This document shows, in pieces, positions 1-5,434 of a stretch of 7,436 nt of DNA. The stretch comes from Candidatus Nanohalarchaeota archaeon (GTDB lineage: Archaea > EX4484-52 > B79-G9): the NCBI GenBank assembly GCA_017610545.1, contig JAFCBV010000070.1, forward strand, positions 1 through 7,436, in the 5' to 3' direction. The position numbers and the translations under genes were made by a program. Every line of letters begins with the position of its first letter. The first letter of the stretch is position 1. The notes beneath the pieces are model-generated. The model did not search any database. It saw nothing but the letters and a program-made list of their open reading frames with translations, and was not told where the DNA came from.

Positions 1-540
1 CGCATTTCTTTTGTGCTCGAAAGCAAAACAGGTCCTGAGAACCTTTCGATAGAGGTCAATGGAAAACCAGTGTACTCTGACTCTCCGGCACCCGATGTAC
101 CGACGCAGATAGACTTCTCGCGCCACGAAACACGCGTTTCACCCGGTGAAAACCTTTTATCATTCAAGACAGGACGCGATTCAACATACATAATGAAAAA
201 CACAAGGCTCACAATTTTCTACTACGGCACCGGAGAGGCAATCTACAGAATACAGCCTTTTGAATTAAACGAGTTTTGGAAAGCATATCTCATGAAGGAA
301 AACGTCACCGGTGTTGTAAAATTCTATGTTCGAAGCGCACCACTTGATAGCGGTCTTGATGTTATGCTAAACAATAAGACACATACCTTTGAGACGCTTT
401 CGGCAAACACGTGGTACAATATAACGTTCAGTGAAGAAGACCTGTCAGAGGACACAAAGAATGTTGTTAAATTCTACACGCACGGAAACTACGACCTTGG
501 AAAACTGAATGTGATTATAACATCCCCGCTTCAAGAATAA
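1..540 (+). CDS. 3' part of a beta-rich, probably extracytoplasmic protein (partial)
   Basis: The reading frame is open from base 1 and stops with TAA at 538-540, so the true start lies upstream; the GTG at 13 is probably internal. The visible ~180 residues have no membrane segment, but alternate short hydrophobic strands with polar turns, as in beta-sandwich domains of archaeal surface or secreted proteins. Two stretches look alike. The first runs from LSIEVNGKPVY to GENLLSFKTG, the second from LDVMLNNKTHTF to TKNVVKFYTHG; both pair a strand ending in an Asn turn with a later 'N-L/V-hydrophobic-x-F' strand, suggesting a duplicated jelly-roll-like unit. Sequons such as NVT and NIT could be glycosylated outside the cell. 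I do not recognise the family and assign no function. The neighbour at 609 is convergent. Confidence 0.7.
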   Translation, partial: RISFVLESKTGPENLSIEVNGKPVYSDSPAPDVPTQIDFSRHETRVSPGENLLSFKTGRDSTYIMKNTRLTIFYYGTGEAIYRIQPFELNEFWKAYLMKENVTGVVKFYVRSAPLDSGLDVMLNNKTHTFETLSANTWYNITFSEEDLSEDTKNVVKFYTHGNYDLGKLNVIITSPLQE

Positions 541-608
541 GCAGAGCGAACTTATCAGTTCAATCCGATCTATGTGTTTCATAAAGAACGTAGTTTTAAT
601 AGGGTATC

Positions 609-929
609 TCAGATAATCTGAAGCACCCACGGAAGCAACGCAGTTGTAAACACAGTTGCAACGAGTGCTGTAATAATTGCATGCCATAACAGCACCTCTC
701 CAGAAGTTATCTTTATGAGTGCAGTCCATGCAATAAAAGAATTTATCATAAATTGAAAATCAGGAGGCATGCTCTTTATCAAAGGGTATATTATAAGCAT
801 TATGGCCGAAATCATAATGACTTTTATGAAGTGTATGTAGTCGCCCTCATGCAACATATTCAGCACAAGCACGACCAAAAATGTCGTAAAAATGAAAGAA
901 AGTATATGTGCGATGATGGATACAGACAT
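609..929 (-). CDS. small four-helix membrane protein, unknown function
   Basis: A 106-residue hydrophobic protein with about four predicted membrane helices: roughly residues 2-26, 30-53, 58-75 and 81-105, joined by short loops, including a charged HEGDYIHF loop after helix 1. No catalytic or binding motif is visible and I do not recognise the family. An ATG nine bases upstream (938) would add three residues (MCF). I prefer 929 because it lies about 27 bases from the centre of the TATA box at 951-963, the normal archaeal spacing, so the mRNA would be nearly leaderless; 938 is too close to that box. It diverges from the SecB-like gene at 998 and converges with the partial gene ending at 540. 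The strand is supported by the strongly membrane-like translation and a promoter. Confidence 0.7.
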   Translation of the reverse strand: MSVSIIAHILSFIFTTFLVVLVLNMLHEGDYIHFIKVIMISAIMLIIYPLIKSMPPDFQFMINSFIAWTALIKITSGEVLLWHAIITALVATVFTTALLPWVLQII

Positions 930-950
930 AAAACACATTTACTACAAAGG

Positions 951-963
951 TATATATATTTTT
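951..963. promoter_or_regulatory. AT-rich TATA box shared by two divergent genes
   Basis: An alternating TATATATATT tract followed by T's is the only strong TATA-like element in the 68-base gap between the divergent genes. Its centre (about 957) lies about 26 bases upstream of 983 on the plus strand, just before the ribosome binding site of the gene at 998, and about 27 bases from the ATG at 929 on the minus strand. TBP binds a near-symmetric box, so one site could serve both directions. Transcription in either direction is inferred. Confidence 0.55.
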
Positions 964-983
964 GATGCAATTTACATATCTTA

Positions 984-990
984 AGGGGTG
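984..990 (+). promoter_or_regulatory. ribosome binding site of the SecB-like gene
   Basis: AGGGGTG ends seven bases before the ATG at 998 and matches the GGTG-type Shine-Dalgarno sequence of archaeal genes. It fixes the start of the downstream gene. Confidence 0.7.
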
Positions 991-997
991 TGTTTGA

Positions 998-1411
998 ATG
1001 TCAATAATTGCTTTAAATTACAAAAAGATTTTCGCTGAAAAACAGGGTGTTTTAAAAAACGTAAGTATCAACACAACGCCAAAAATAGTGAATGCAAAAA
1101 AGACGAAGCTTTCAGGGCTTGGTGCTGATGTTGATATTTTGACAGTTGATTTTGAATTCTCGAGTGCATTTGAACCAAAAGCAGGCGGGATAAATATTGA
1201 GGGCAGTCTTGTATGCCGAATTGCAGATCCTGAAGGCGCCGCAAAGATGTGGGAAAAGGAAAAGAAGCTTCCTGAAACAGTGCAGATTGAAGTTGTGAAC
1301 TATATCTTTTCAAAAGTAGGCATTCTCGCCCTGCAGTTGTCAGACATAATGCAAATGCCGCCTGTAATCGGAATGCCCAGAATAAGTGAACCTGTAAAAG
1401 ACAAGAAATAA
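998..1411 (+). CDS. SecB-like small conserved protein
   Basis: This 137-residue soluble protein has no signal peptide or membrane helix. Residues 3-75 read as four beta strands (ALNYKKIFAEK; VLKNVSINTTPKIVNAKK; ILTVDFEFSSAFEP; GGINIEGSLVCRI), followed by helices at about 77-90 and 92-117 and a Pro-rich tail, QMPPVIGMPRI (119-129). Strands followed by helices and a 'PP-x-x-x-x-P' tail resemble the export chaperone SecB, and similar small proteins occur in many archaea. The assignment rests on fold pattern from reading, not on a search. If right, it would bind unfolded, exported or hydrophobic polypeptides in the cytoplasm. The start is set by a Shine-Dalgarno sequence at 984-990. The stop abuts the convergent gene at 1412 with no gap; a T-rich stretch at 1426-1438 could end its transcript inside that gene. 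Confidence 0.8.
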   Translation: MSIIALNYKKIFAEKQGVLKNVSINTTPKIVNAKKTKLSGLGADVDILTVDFEFSSAFEPKAGGINIEGSLVCRIADPEGAAKMWEKEKKLPETVQIEVVNYIFSKVGILALQLSDIMQMPPVIGMPRISEPVKDKK

Positions 1412-2350
1412 TTACTTAACAACGGTTTTCTTTACATTTGCATGTTTCGCAATGCATATCTTGTTGGTTCTTCCGCGTCGGGTTCTCTTGATAATGCCGC
1501 GCGCTTCCAGATCAGCAACAATACGGCTGACCTTGGCTTTCGAAAAATCTGTTGCCTTTACAATATCTCTTTGCAAGCAGTCTTTTCCACGCTGTGTTAC
1601 TGCATCCACAACATTTTTCTCGTCCGGCTTAAGAACCGAAAGCACAGTCCTCACATTTGATGATGCGCGAAATCGAAAGAAAATAAGAAGCCCAAAAAGC
1701 ACAACGATTATTACAACAAGTGCTGAATTAAAATTGAATGCAGAAGGTGTAATTGGCTCGTAATCTGCTGTAAATGTGTATGTTTTTCCAAGTTCCGGCT
1801 TTTCTACATCCCATGCGATTGTGGTGCGCCGCCCTGTGCTTCCGAGACGCCATCCAAATGGATATATTGGATCAAAGTCTGTGCCGCTCACAATCCCGGT
1901 TGCTTCCGGCAGAATCATCATGACACGAAGGTTATTTGTCGGGTCGCTGATCATGTAATTGTATGAAATGATGCGCGCCATTGCACTTGGTGACGAAAGC
2001 TGGTATGCTTCAAAAGTCAAATCAACAGAATAATTTTTAAGATCCGCACTATTTGGTGTGCAAAGAATCACAGTCCCGTAAGTCTCTGCAGAGAACGAAC
2101 ATGAAAGAGGCCCGAATTCATCTGTTGCATAAACATTTCCGATTCTTGCAAGGGCAATGTAGCTTATTTTACTTGTTGTTAAATCGGCATAGTCTATATT
2201 CACGACTACGCGAGAAACATCATTTGAGCCCACATCAACGGTTATGTCTTGTGAACTTACTTGTGTGGCAAACACAGGCAACGCCATTGCAAAAAACGCT
2301 GTCAAAAAAGTAACTGCCACAAAAGATAATCCGCCGGGTTTATACAGCAT
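1412..2350 (-). CDS. membrane-anchored winged-helix regulator with secreted N-terminal domain
   Basis: A 312-residue protein in three parts. Residues 1-28 form a signal peptide or anchor: hydrophobic FVAVTFLTAFFAMALPVFA with a plausible cut after A28. Residues 30-205 form a beta-rich ectodomain with two cysteines (C84, C97) that could pair. A membrane helix follows at about 209-226 (LVVIIVVLFGLLIFF), then a basic cytoplasmic winged-helix domain at about 234-300: helix 242-255, helix 259-268, recognition helix about 270-287 (KAKVSRIVADLEARGII) and a basic wing (KRTRRGRTNK). The C-terminal domain is MarR/ArsR-like, a layout found in archaeal membrane-bound HTH proteins. The likely role is a one-component sensor coupling an extracytoplasmic signal to DNA binding; the signal is unknown. 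It is second in an operon, one base after the upstream gene's stop, with GGGAG six bases before the ATG. Confidence 0.85.
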   Translation of the reverse strand: MLYKPGGLSFVAVTFLTAFFAMALPVFATQVSSQDITVDVGSNDVSRVVVNIDYADLTTSKISYIALARIGNVYATDEFGPLSCSFSAETYGTVILCTPNSADLKNYSVDLTFEAYQLSSPSAMARIISYNYMISDPTNNLRVMMILPEATGIVSGTDFDPIYPFGWRLGSTGRRTTIAWDVEKPELGKTYTFTADYEPITPSAFNFNSALVVIIVVLFGLLIFFRFRASSNVRTVLSVLKPDEKNVVDAVTQRGKDCLQRDIVKATDFSKAKVSRIVADLEARGIIKRTRRGRTNKICIAKHANVKKTVVK

Positions 2351-2351
2351 A

Positions 2352-2795
2352 CTAGTCTCCCTTAATCACCATTCCGCCAAGCCCTGCAGATGTGAACTTA
2401 TGCATCATGTCAGAAACGGTGGCAAGGGCGTTTTGCGCCTCGCGCATTGTTATGGTGATTTTTTCAGGAGCAAGTATCTCGATTGCAGTGGGAGCATAAT
2501 TGATTGTGATGTTTGTGAGAATTTCATACGACTGATAGAATACAACGATCTCTGTGACTTTTGCATAAAGGATGTGTATCCCTTTATCTATAAGCTGTTT
2601 TGGTGCCTCAACTTCTTTTACATCGGACGCTGAAATGTCTGCAATGTACAAGTCCTTCTCGGCTTTCATCTTCTTTATGTGCTCTGTAAGTGACTTGTCT
2701 GCAACTTCCTTTCCTGTTGCCTGCACCTCAAAAAGCATCCATGCCTTTATCCAGCCCTTTTCCAAAAGCTCTTTTTCCTTTTCATTATCTGCCAT
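2352..2795 (-). CDS. conserved-looking 147-residue protein, unknown function
   Basis: A soluble protein with no signal peptide or membrane helix. It opens with a charged helix (EKEKELLEKGWIKAWMLFEV, about 6-24), has a second charged helix (about 31-48), a strand-rich middle (about 58-100, including KVTEIVVFYQSYEILTNITI), then INYAPTAIEILAPEKITI (98-115) and a final helix, REAQNALATVSDMMHKFTSAGLGG (118-141). The blocks 'GWIKAWM', 'NYAPTAIEIL' and 'DMMHKFTSAGLGGMVI' look like constrained family motifs; I recall similar small archaeal proteins but no function. It is first in a two-gene minus-strand operon with the membrane-anchored winged-helix protein, separated by one base, so it may be a partner of that regulator. 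The start lacks a clear Shine-Dalgarno sequence. A TATA-like box at 2824-2832 suggests a leader of only a few bases. Confidence 0.8.
   Translation of the reverse strand: MADNEKEKELLEKGWIKAWMLFEVQATGKEVADKSLTEHIKKMKAEKDLYIADISASDVKEVEAPKQLIDKGIHILYAKVTEIVVFYQSYEILTNITINYAPTAIEILAPEKITITMREAQNALATVSDMMHKFTSAGLGGMVIKGD
2357..2361 (-). promoter_or_regulatory. ribosome binding site of the membrane-anchored regulator
   Basis: On the minus strand GGGAG lies six bases before the ATG at 2350, inside the last codons of the upstream gene. It supports that start and independent translation of the second operon gene. Confidence 0.6.
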
Positions 2796-2815
2796 CTAAA
2801 AACCAAATATTTCTT

Positions 2816-2861
2816 TCTGGAACAATTTAAACAAAATTATTTTATCCTGAAACAATTAAAC
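2816..2861. repeat. imperfect direct repeat upstream of the two-gene operon
   Basis: TCTGGAACAATTTAAAC (2816-2832) and CCTGAAACAATTAAAC (2846-2861) agree at nearly every position apart from one extra T. They start 30 bases apart, about three helical turns, so bound proteins would sit on the same face of the DNA. One copy covers the candidate TATA box and the other lies upstream of it, an arrangement seen at regulated promoters. Function is inferred. Confidence 0.5.
2824..2832 (-). promoter_or_regulatory. candidate TATA box of the two-gene operon
   Basis: On the minus strand the sequence reads GTTTAAATT, centred about 33 bases upstream of the ATG at 2795. That predicts a transcript starting about six bases before the start codon. 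It overlaps the first copy of the direct repeat described at 2816-2861. Confidence 0.4.
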
Positions 2862-2872
2862 GCTTGTTTAAT
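2855..2872. repeat. inverted repeat, possible operator
   Basis: ATTAAAC (2855-2861), a four-base spacer GCTT and GTTTAAT (2866-2872) form a perfect 7-base inverted repeat. It lies upstream of the candidate TATA box of the gene starting at 2795 and shares its left arm with the second direct-repeat copy. A dimeric winged-helix protein could bind it, possibly the one encoded in this operon. Confidence 0.45.
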
Positions 2873-2918
2873 ATCTTTCTGTTGTGCTTTGCTTTTGTCA
2901 GAATCATGAAACCTCTAT

Positions 2919-3177
2919 GCGACCCTGAAGTCGCTGTCGCTCCAACATTTCGGAAATCCGCTTCGCAAATTTCCTTATTTCCGAAATGCAGGAAATGCGA
3001 GAGCATTTCTGAAATCCTGAAAAGCATAGCTTTTCAAGACACCCTAAAGGACGGGGTTTGATTGGTTCGGTTTCAAGTCATCTCACTTCGCATTCGCTTC
3101 GTTCGAAGCTTTTTGAGCTATGCTCAAAAACTCTCCAACCGGCAACACCGCCATAAATTGCGGAGTTTCAACGGTTG
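2919..3177. repeat. hairpin-rich non-coding segment, possible mobile-element remnant or structured RNA
   Basis: At least six stem-loops with perfect stems lie in about 260 bases without a credible gene: 2919-2934 (5 bp, GCGAC/GTCGC); 2946-2988 (12 bp, CATTTCGGAAAT and its complement, 19-base loop); 2992-3009 (7 bp closing a GAGA loop of the stable GNRA type); 3018-3036 (8 bp, ATA loop); 3096-3109 (GCTTCG/CGAAGC); 3110-3130 (9 bp, TAT loop). At 3136-3177 a 6-bp stem encloses a 4-bp stem (CCGC/GCGG). Between them, ACCCTAAAGGACGGGGT (3041-3057) resembles a damaged form of the palindromic ends often seen around IS200/IS605-family (tnpB) elements. No transposase is present. A MITE-like remnant, an element-derived RNA or a host non-coding RNA all fit; the segment separates amrS from the operon downstream. 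Confidence 0.55.
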
Positions 3178-3184
3178 TAGATAA

Positions 3185-4054
3185 CTATATTTCACTCTCA
3201 TCAACATTTCCTATGTGGATGTGTTTAATGCCGTGTTCCTTTGCGATCTCCCGTGCAAGGGCTAGTGTCTCAAGAGGTGTCGGGGGTGCGTCCATCAGGT
3301 ATGCCGAAAAATACCGTGAAAAATGAAGAGGGATATTCTTGTCAATTCCTGCAAGCCACGCGCACAGCATGTGAAAATCCTCTTTGGAATCATTTTCTCC
3401 GGGAATCACAAGGTTTGTAACCTCAACATGGATTCCGAGCTTGTGCATAAGCTCAACTGTCTCAAGAGGGGGCTTTTCAGAGGGGGCTTTACAAAGATTC
3501 TGGTAAAATCTGCTTTTCATTGACTTGACATCTACGTTTGCAGCATCAATGAATGGCGCAAGCTTTTTGAGCGGTTCCGGATTTATGTATCCGTTTGTGA
3601 CAAGCACATTGTAGAGCCCCTCATTTCTCGCAAGCTTTGCTGTATCTAATACGAATTCGTAGAATATTGTTGGCTCTGTATATGTGTATGAAATCCCTTC
3701 AGAATGTTTTTTTGCAAGAGCCACTACTTGCTTGGGGGATATTTTTTCACCAGCAATTTTTTTTGGCTGTGAAATATCAAAATTCTGACAGAATGTGCAA
3801 TGAAAATTGCAGCCAACTGTTGAAATAGAGAGTGTCTTTGAGCCGGGGCGAAAATGAAGAAGCGGCTTTTTCTCTATGGGGTCGACTGCTATAGAAACAA
3901 TTCTGCCGTAGACTTCTGAGAAAAGGGTTCCTCCTGTATTGCGCCTCACCCCGCAGTTGCCAACACAGCCCTCAGCAATTATGCAGTTTCGGGGGCACAG
4001 TACACACTGCACTTGTTTGTTCTCAAGCTTTTTGTAGAACATCGCCTCTTTCAT
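3185..4054 (-). CDS. amrS: AmrS-type radical SAM protein (AmmeMemoRadiSam system)
   Basis: A 289-residue radical SAM protein. The CxxxCxxC cluster motif that ligates the [4Fe-4S] centre is C82-C86-C89 in TVGCNFHCTFCQNFDISQ. Before it lies the Cys-rich N-terminus typical of this family (C17, C20, C24, C30, C34 in CVLCPRNCIIAEGCVGNCG). Further matches to the barrel are SYTYTEPTIFYEF (122-134), NVLVTNGYINPEPL (149-162), DAANVDVKSM (170-179) and EVTNLVIPGENDS (211-223). The family belongs to a system with MEMO and AMMECR1 proteins, neither seen here; its substrate is not settled. The protein ends shortly after HIHIGNVDESEI, where relatives usually continue with a tail holding two CxxC pairs, so it looks C-terminally short. 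ATG 4054 fits the TATA-like box at 4071-4082 (near-leaderless); a second ATG lies at 4042. Confidence 0.9.
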   Translation of the reverse strand: MKEAMFYKKLENKQVQCVLCPRNCIIAEGCVGNCGVRRNTGGTLFSEVYGRIVSIAVDPIEKKPLLHFRPGSKTLSISTVGCNFHCTFCQNFDISQPKKIAGEKISPKQVVALAKKHSEGISYTYTEPTIFYEFVLDTAKLARNEGLYNVLVTNGYINPEPLKKLAPFIDAANVDVKSMKSRFYQNLCKAPSEKPPLETVELMHKLGIHVEVTNLVIPGENDSKEDFHMLCAWLAGIDKNIPLHFSRYFSAYLMDAPPTPLETLALAREIAKEHGIKHIHIGNVDESEI

Positions 4055-4070
4055 AGTTATATTGCGCGTG

Positions 4071-4082
4071 TTAAAAATTTAA
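4071..4082. promoter_or_regulatory. TATA-like box shared by amrS and the NAD kinase operon
   Basis: TTAAAAATTTAA is nearly symmetric and is the only strongly AT-rich element in the 50 bases between the divergent start codons at 4054 and 4105. Its centre lies about 22 bases from the first and about 29 from the second, so transcripts in both directions would start at or just before the ATG. Confidence 0.5.
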
Positions 4083-4104
4083 GGAAGAAGGTACAAGGTA
4101 TATT

Positions 4105-4785
4105 ATGAAATTTGCTGTTGTCGGAAAAGACACAAGAAAAACAGAGTCAGAGCTTCTTGGAACCGGCTTTGTGAAAGATTTTGAAAAACCGGATGTGGTG
4201 TTTTCTGTTGGTGGCGACGGCACAATACTGTTTTCGGAATACAAATATCCATGCGTTCCAAAAGTTGCAATAAGAAAAAGCAGAATCTGTAAAAAGTGTG
4301 TTTTCGATGCAGGAGATTTAAAAAAAATAATGGGTGCACTGAAAAAGGAAAAATATTCGGTGACAGAATATCTTAAATTAGAATCCTTGATTTACGGAAA
4401 AACGCTTTATGCGCTAAACGAAATTCAGGTCCATAATGCTTCGCCTGCAAAAGCAATACGCTTCAGTGTTTCTGTTAACGGAAAAGTAATCGAAAAAGAA
4501 GTGATAGGTGACGGTGTTGTAGTATCTACGCCATACGGCTCGGGAGCGTACTATTATTCTATTGGTGGTGGTGCCTTTGAAAAAGGCATTGGCATTGGCT
4601 TTAACAATCCCCATGCGCGAATCAAAAATCGGGTTGTTCCTGAAAACTCTGTTGTTGAAATACAGCTTTTGCGCGGACAGGCCATTGCATTATGTGATAA
4701 TTCAGACGACGTGGTTATCCTACAGGAAAACAAAGCCATACAGATTAAAAAAAGCATAAATGCTGCACGATTTGTGAGAATATGA
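4105..4785 (+). CDS. nadK: NAD kinase family protein, short and divergent
   Basis: A 226-residue protein with the two signature blocks of NAD kinases, which phosphorylate NAD to NADP in the cytoplasm. FSVGGDGTILFSE (33-45) holds the GGDGT nucleotide-binding motif. IGDGVVVSTPYGSGAYYYSIGGG (134-156) matches the usual DG-(x)-STPTGSTAY block, with Y for T and GSGAY for GSTAY. ALNEIQVH (103-110) supplies the conserved Asn-Glu pair near the adenine site. It is shorter than the usual 250-300 residues, and the 'G-x-LGFL' segment normally after GGDGT is replaced by VPKVAIRKSRICKKC (51-65). Family membership is strong; true NAD kinase activity is likely but not certain, since lipid and sugar kinases share the fold. 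It is first in an operon with the MBL and DHH genes, and its stop overlaps the next ATG (ATGA). Confidence 0.85.
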   Translation: MKFAVVGKDTRKTESELLGTGFVKDFEKPDVVFSVGGDGTILFSEYKYPCVPKVAIRKSRICKKCVFDAGDLKKIMGALKKEKYSVTEYLKLESLIYGKTLYALNEIQVHNASPAKAIRFSVSVNGKVIEKEVIGDGVVVSTPYGSGAYYYSIGGGAFEKGIGIGFNNPHARIKNRVVPENSVVEIQLLRGQAIALCDNSDDVVILQENKAIQIKKSINAARFVRI

Positions 4786-5426
4786 AAACACTCAAAATAG
4801 GCGACAATATCTGGATGCTTTCCCTTGGCGGGGTTGACTCAAACATCTATGTTGTTGACGGCTGTATGCTGGTTGACACAGGCACAGGCCTGCGCGCAAA
4901 AGAGCTTGATTCTGCGCTCAAAGAGGCGGGCGTCTCTCATGATGAGATAACCTCTATTGTAAACACTCACGGGCACTTTGATCACCTGGGGGGGAACGTG
5001 CTTTTTGAAAGCGCAACTGTTCTTGCGCACGATTTGTGCGCTGATGTGATTGAGAATGCGGACAATATGAAATCTTATGCTCACTGGTTTGGGGGCTCGC
5101 TTAAGAAAAGAGGCTGCGTGCGCCTGAAGGACAAAGATATTGTACGCGCAAATGATACAACGCTTGACGTGATTCATGCGCCAGGGCACAGTGACGGGAG
5201 TATCTGCCTGTTTGACAAAAAGAGTGGTGTATTGTTCGCAGGGGATGTTATCTTCAAGAATGGTTATGGACGAACTGATTTATCGGGCGGTGACGGGGCA
5301 AAACTTCGGCATACACTGCGCAAACTCTCACAATTTGAGGTAAATAAAATACTTCCGGGGCACGGGGAGATAATAGAGGACGGGAGCGCGCATATAAGGA
5401 CGACGATTGATGTGATTAGGGCGTAG
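4782..5426 (+). CDS. MBL-fold metallo-hydrolase, glyoxalase II-like
   Basis: A 214-residue single-domain metallo-beta-lactamase-fold hydrolase with a full set of metal ligands: VDTGTG (31-36, with D32), THGHFDH (62-68; H63, H65, D67, H68), APGHSDGS (133-140; H136), LFAGDVIF (151-158; D155) and LPGHGE (191-196; H194). It should bind two metal ions in the cytoplasm. The length and motif spacing match the glyoxalase II-like branch, which hydrolyses thioesters or phosphodiesters; the sequence does not decide the substrate, and there is no beta-CASP insert as in the RNA nucleases. Its ATG overlaps the TGA of the NAD-kinase-like gene by four bases (ATGA), implying coupled translation, and eight bases separate it from the DHH gene. 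Confidence 0.92.
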   Translation: MKTLKIGDNIWMLSLGGVDSNIYVVDGCMLVDTGTGLRAKELDSALKEAGVSHDEITSIVNTHGHFDHLGGNVLFESATVLAHDLCADVIENADNMKSYAHWFGGSLKKRGCVRLKDKDIVRANDTTLDVIHAPGHSDGSICLFDKKSGVLFAGDVIFKNGYGRTDLSGGDGAKLRHTLRKLSQFEVNKILPGHGEIIEDGSAHIRTTIDVIRA

Positions 5427-5434
5427 ATATTATT

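Noticed and set aside
541..608. Terminator or RNA gene between the convergent genes ending at 540 and 609
   Set aside because: Only a four-T run (595-598) and a weak 5-6 bp stem at 609-621 are visible, too little to call either.
2053..2633. Overlapping plus-strand frames at 2053-2313 and 2244-2633
   Set aside because: They are opposite to the membrane-anchored regulator and the 147-residue gene, which have coherent domains, operon spacing and a Shine-Dalgarno sequence.
2842..3061. Short open frames on both strands (2842-3027 minus, 2864-3061 plus) in the gap before amrS
   Set aside because: They run through the hairpin arms, lack ribosome binding sites or properly placed promoters, and their translations have no domain-like pattern; inverted repeats keep both strands open by chance.
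2919..3177. CRISPR array
   Set aside because: There are hairpins, but no direct repeat recurs at regular spacing with unique spacers, and no cas gene is nearby.
3120..3326. Plus-strand frame with an Asn-Cys-Gly that might be part of the missing AmrS Cys-rich tail
   Set aside because: It is on the strand opposite to amrS and overlaps amrS coding sequence; no CxxC pair is present.
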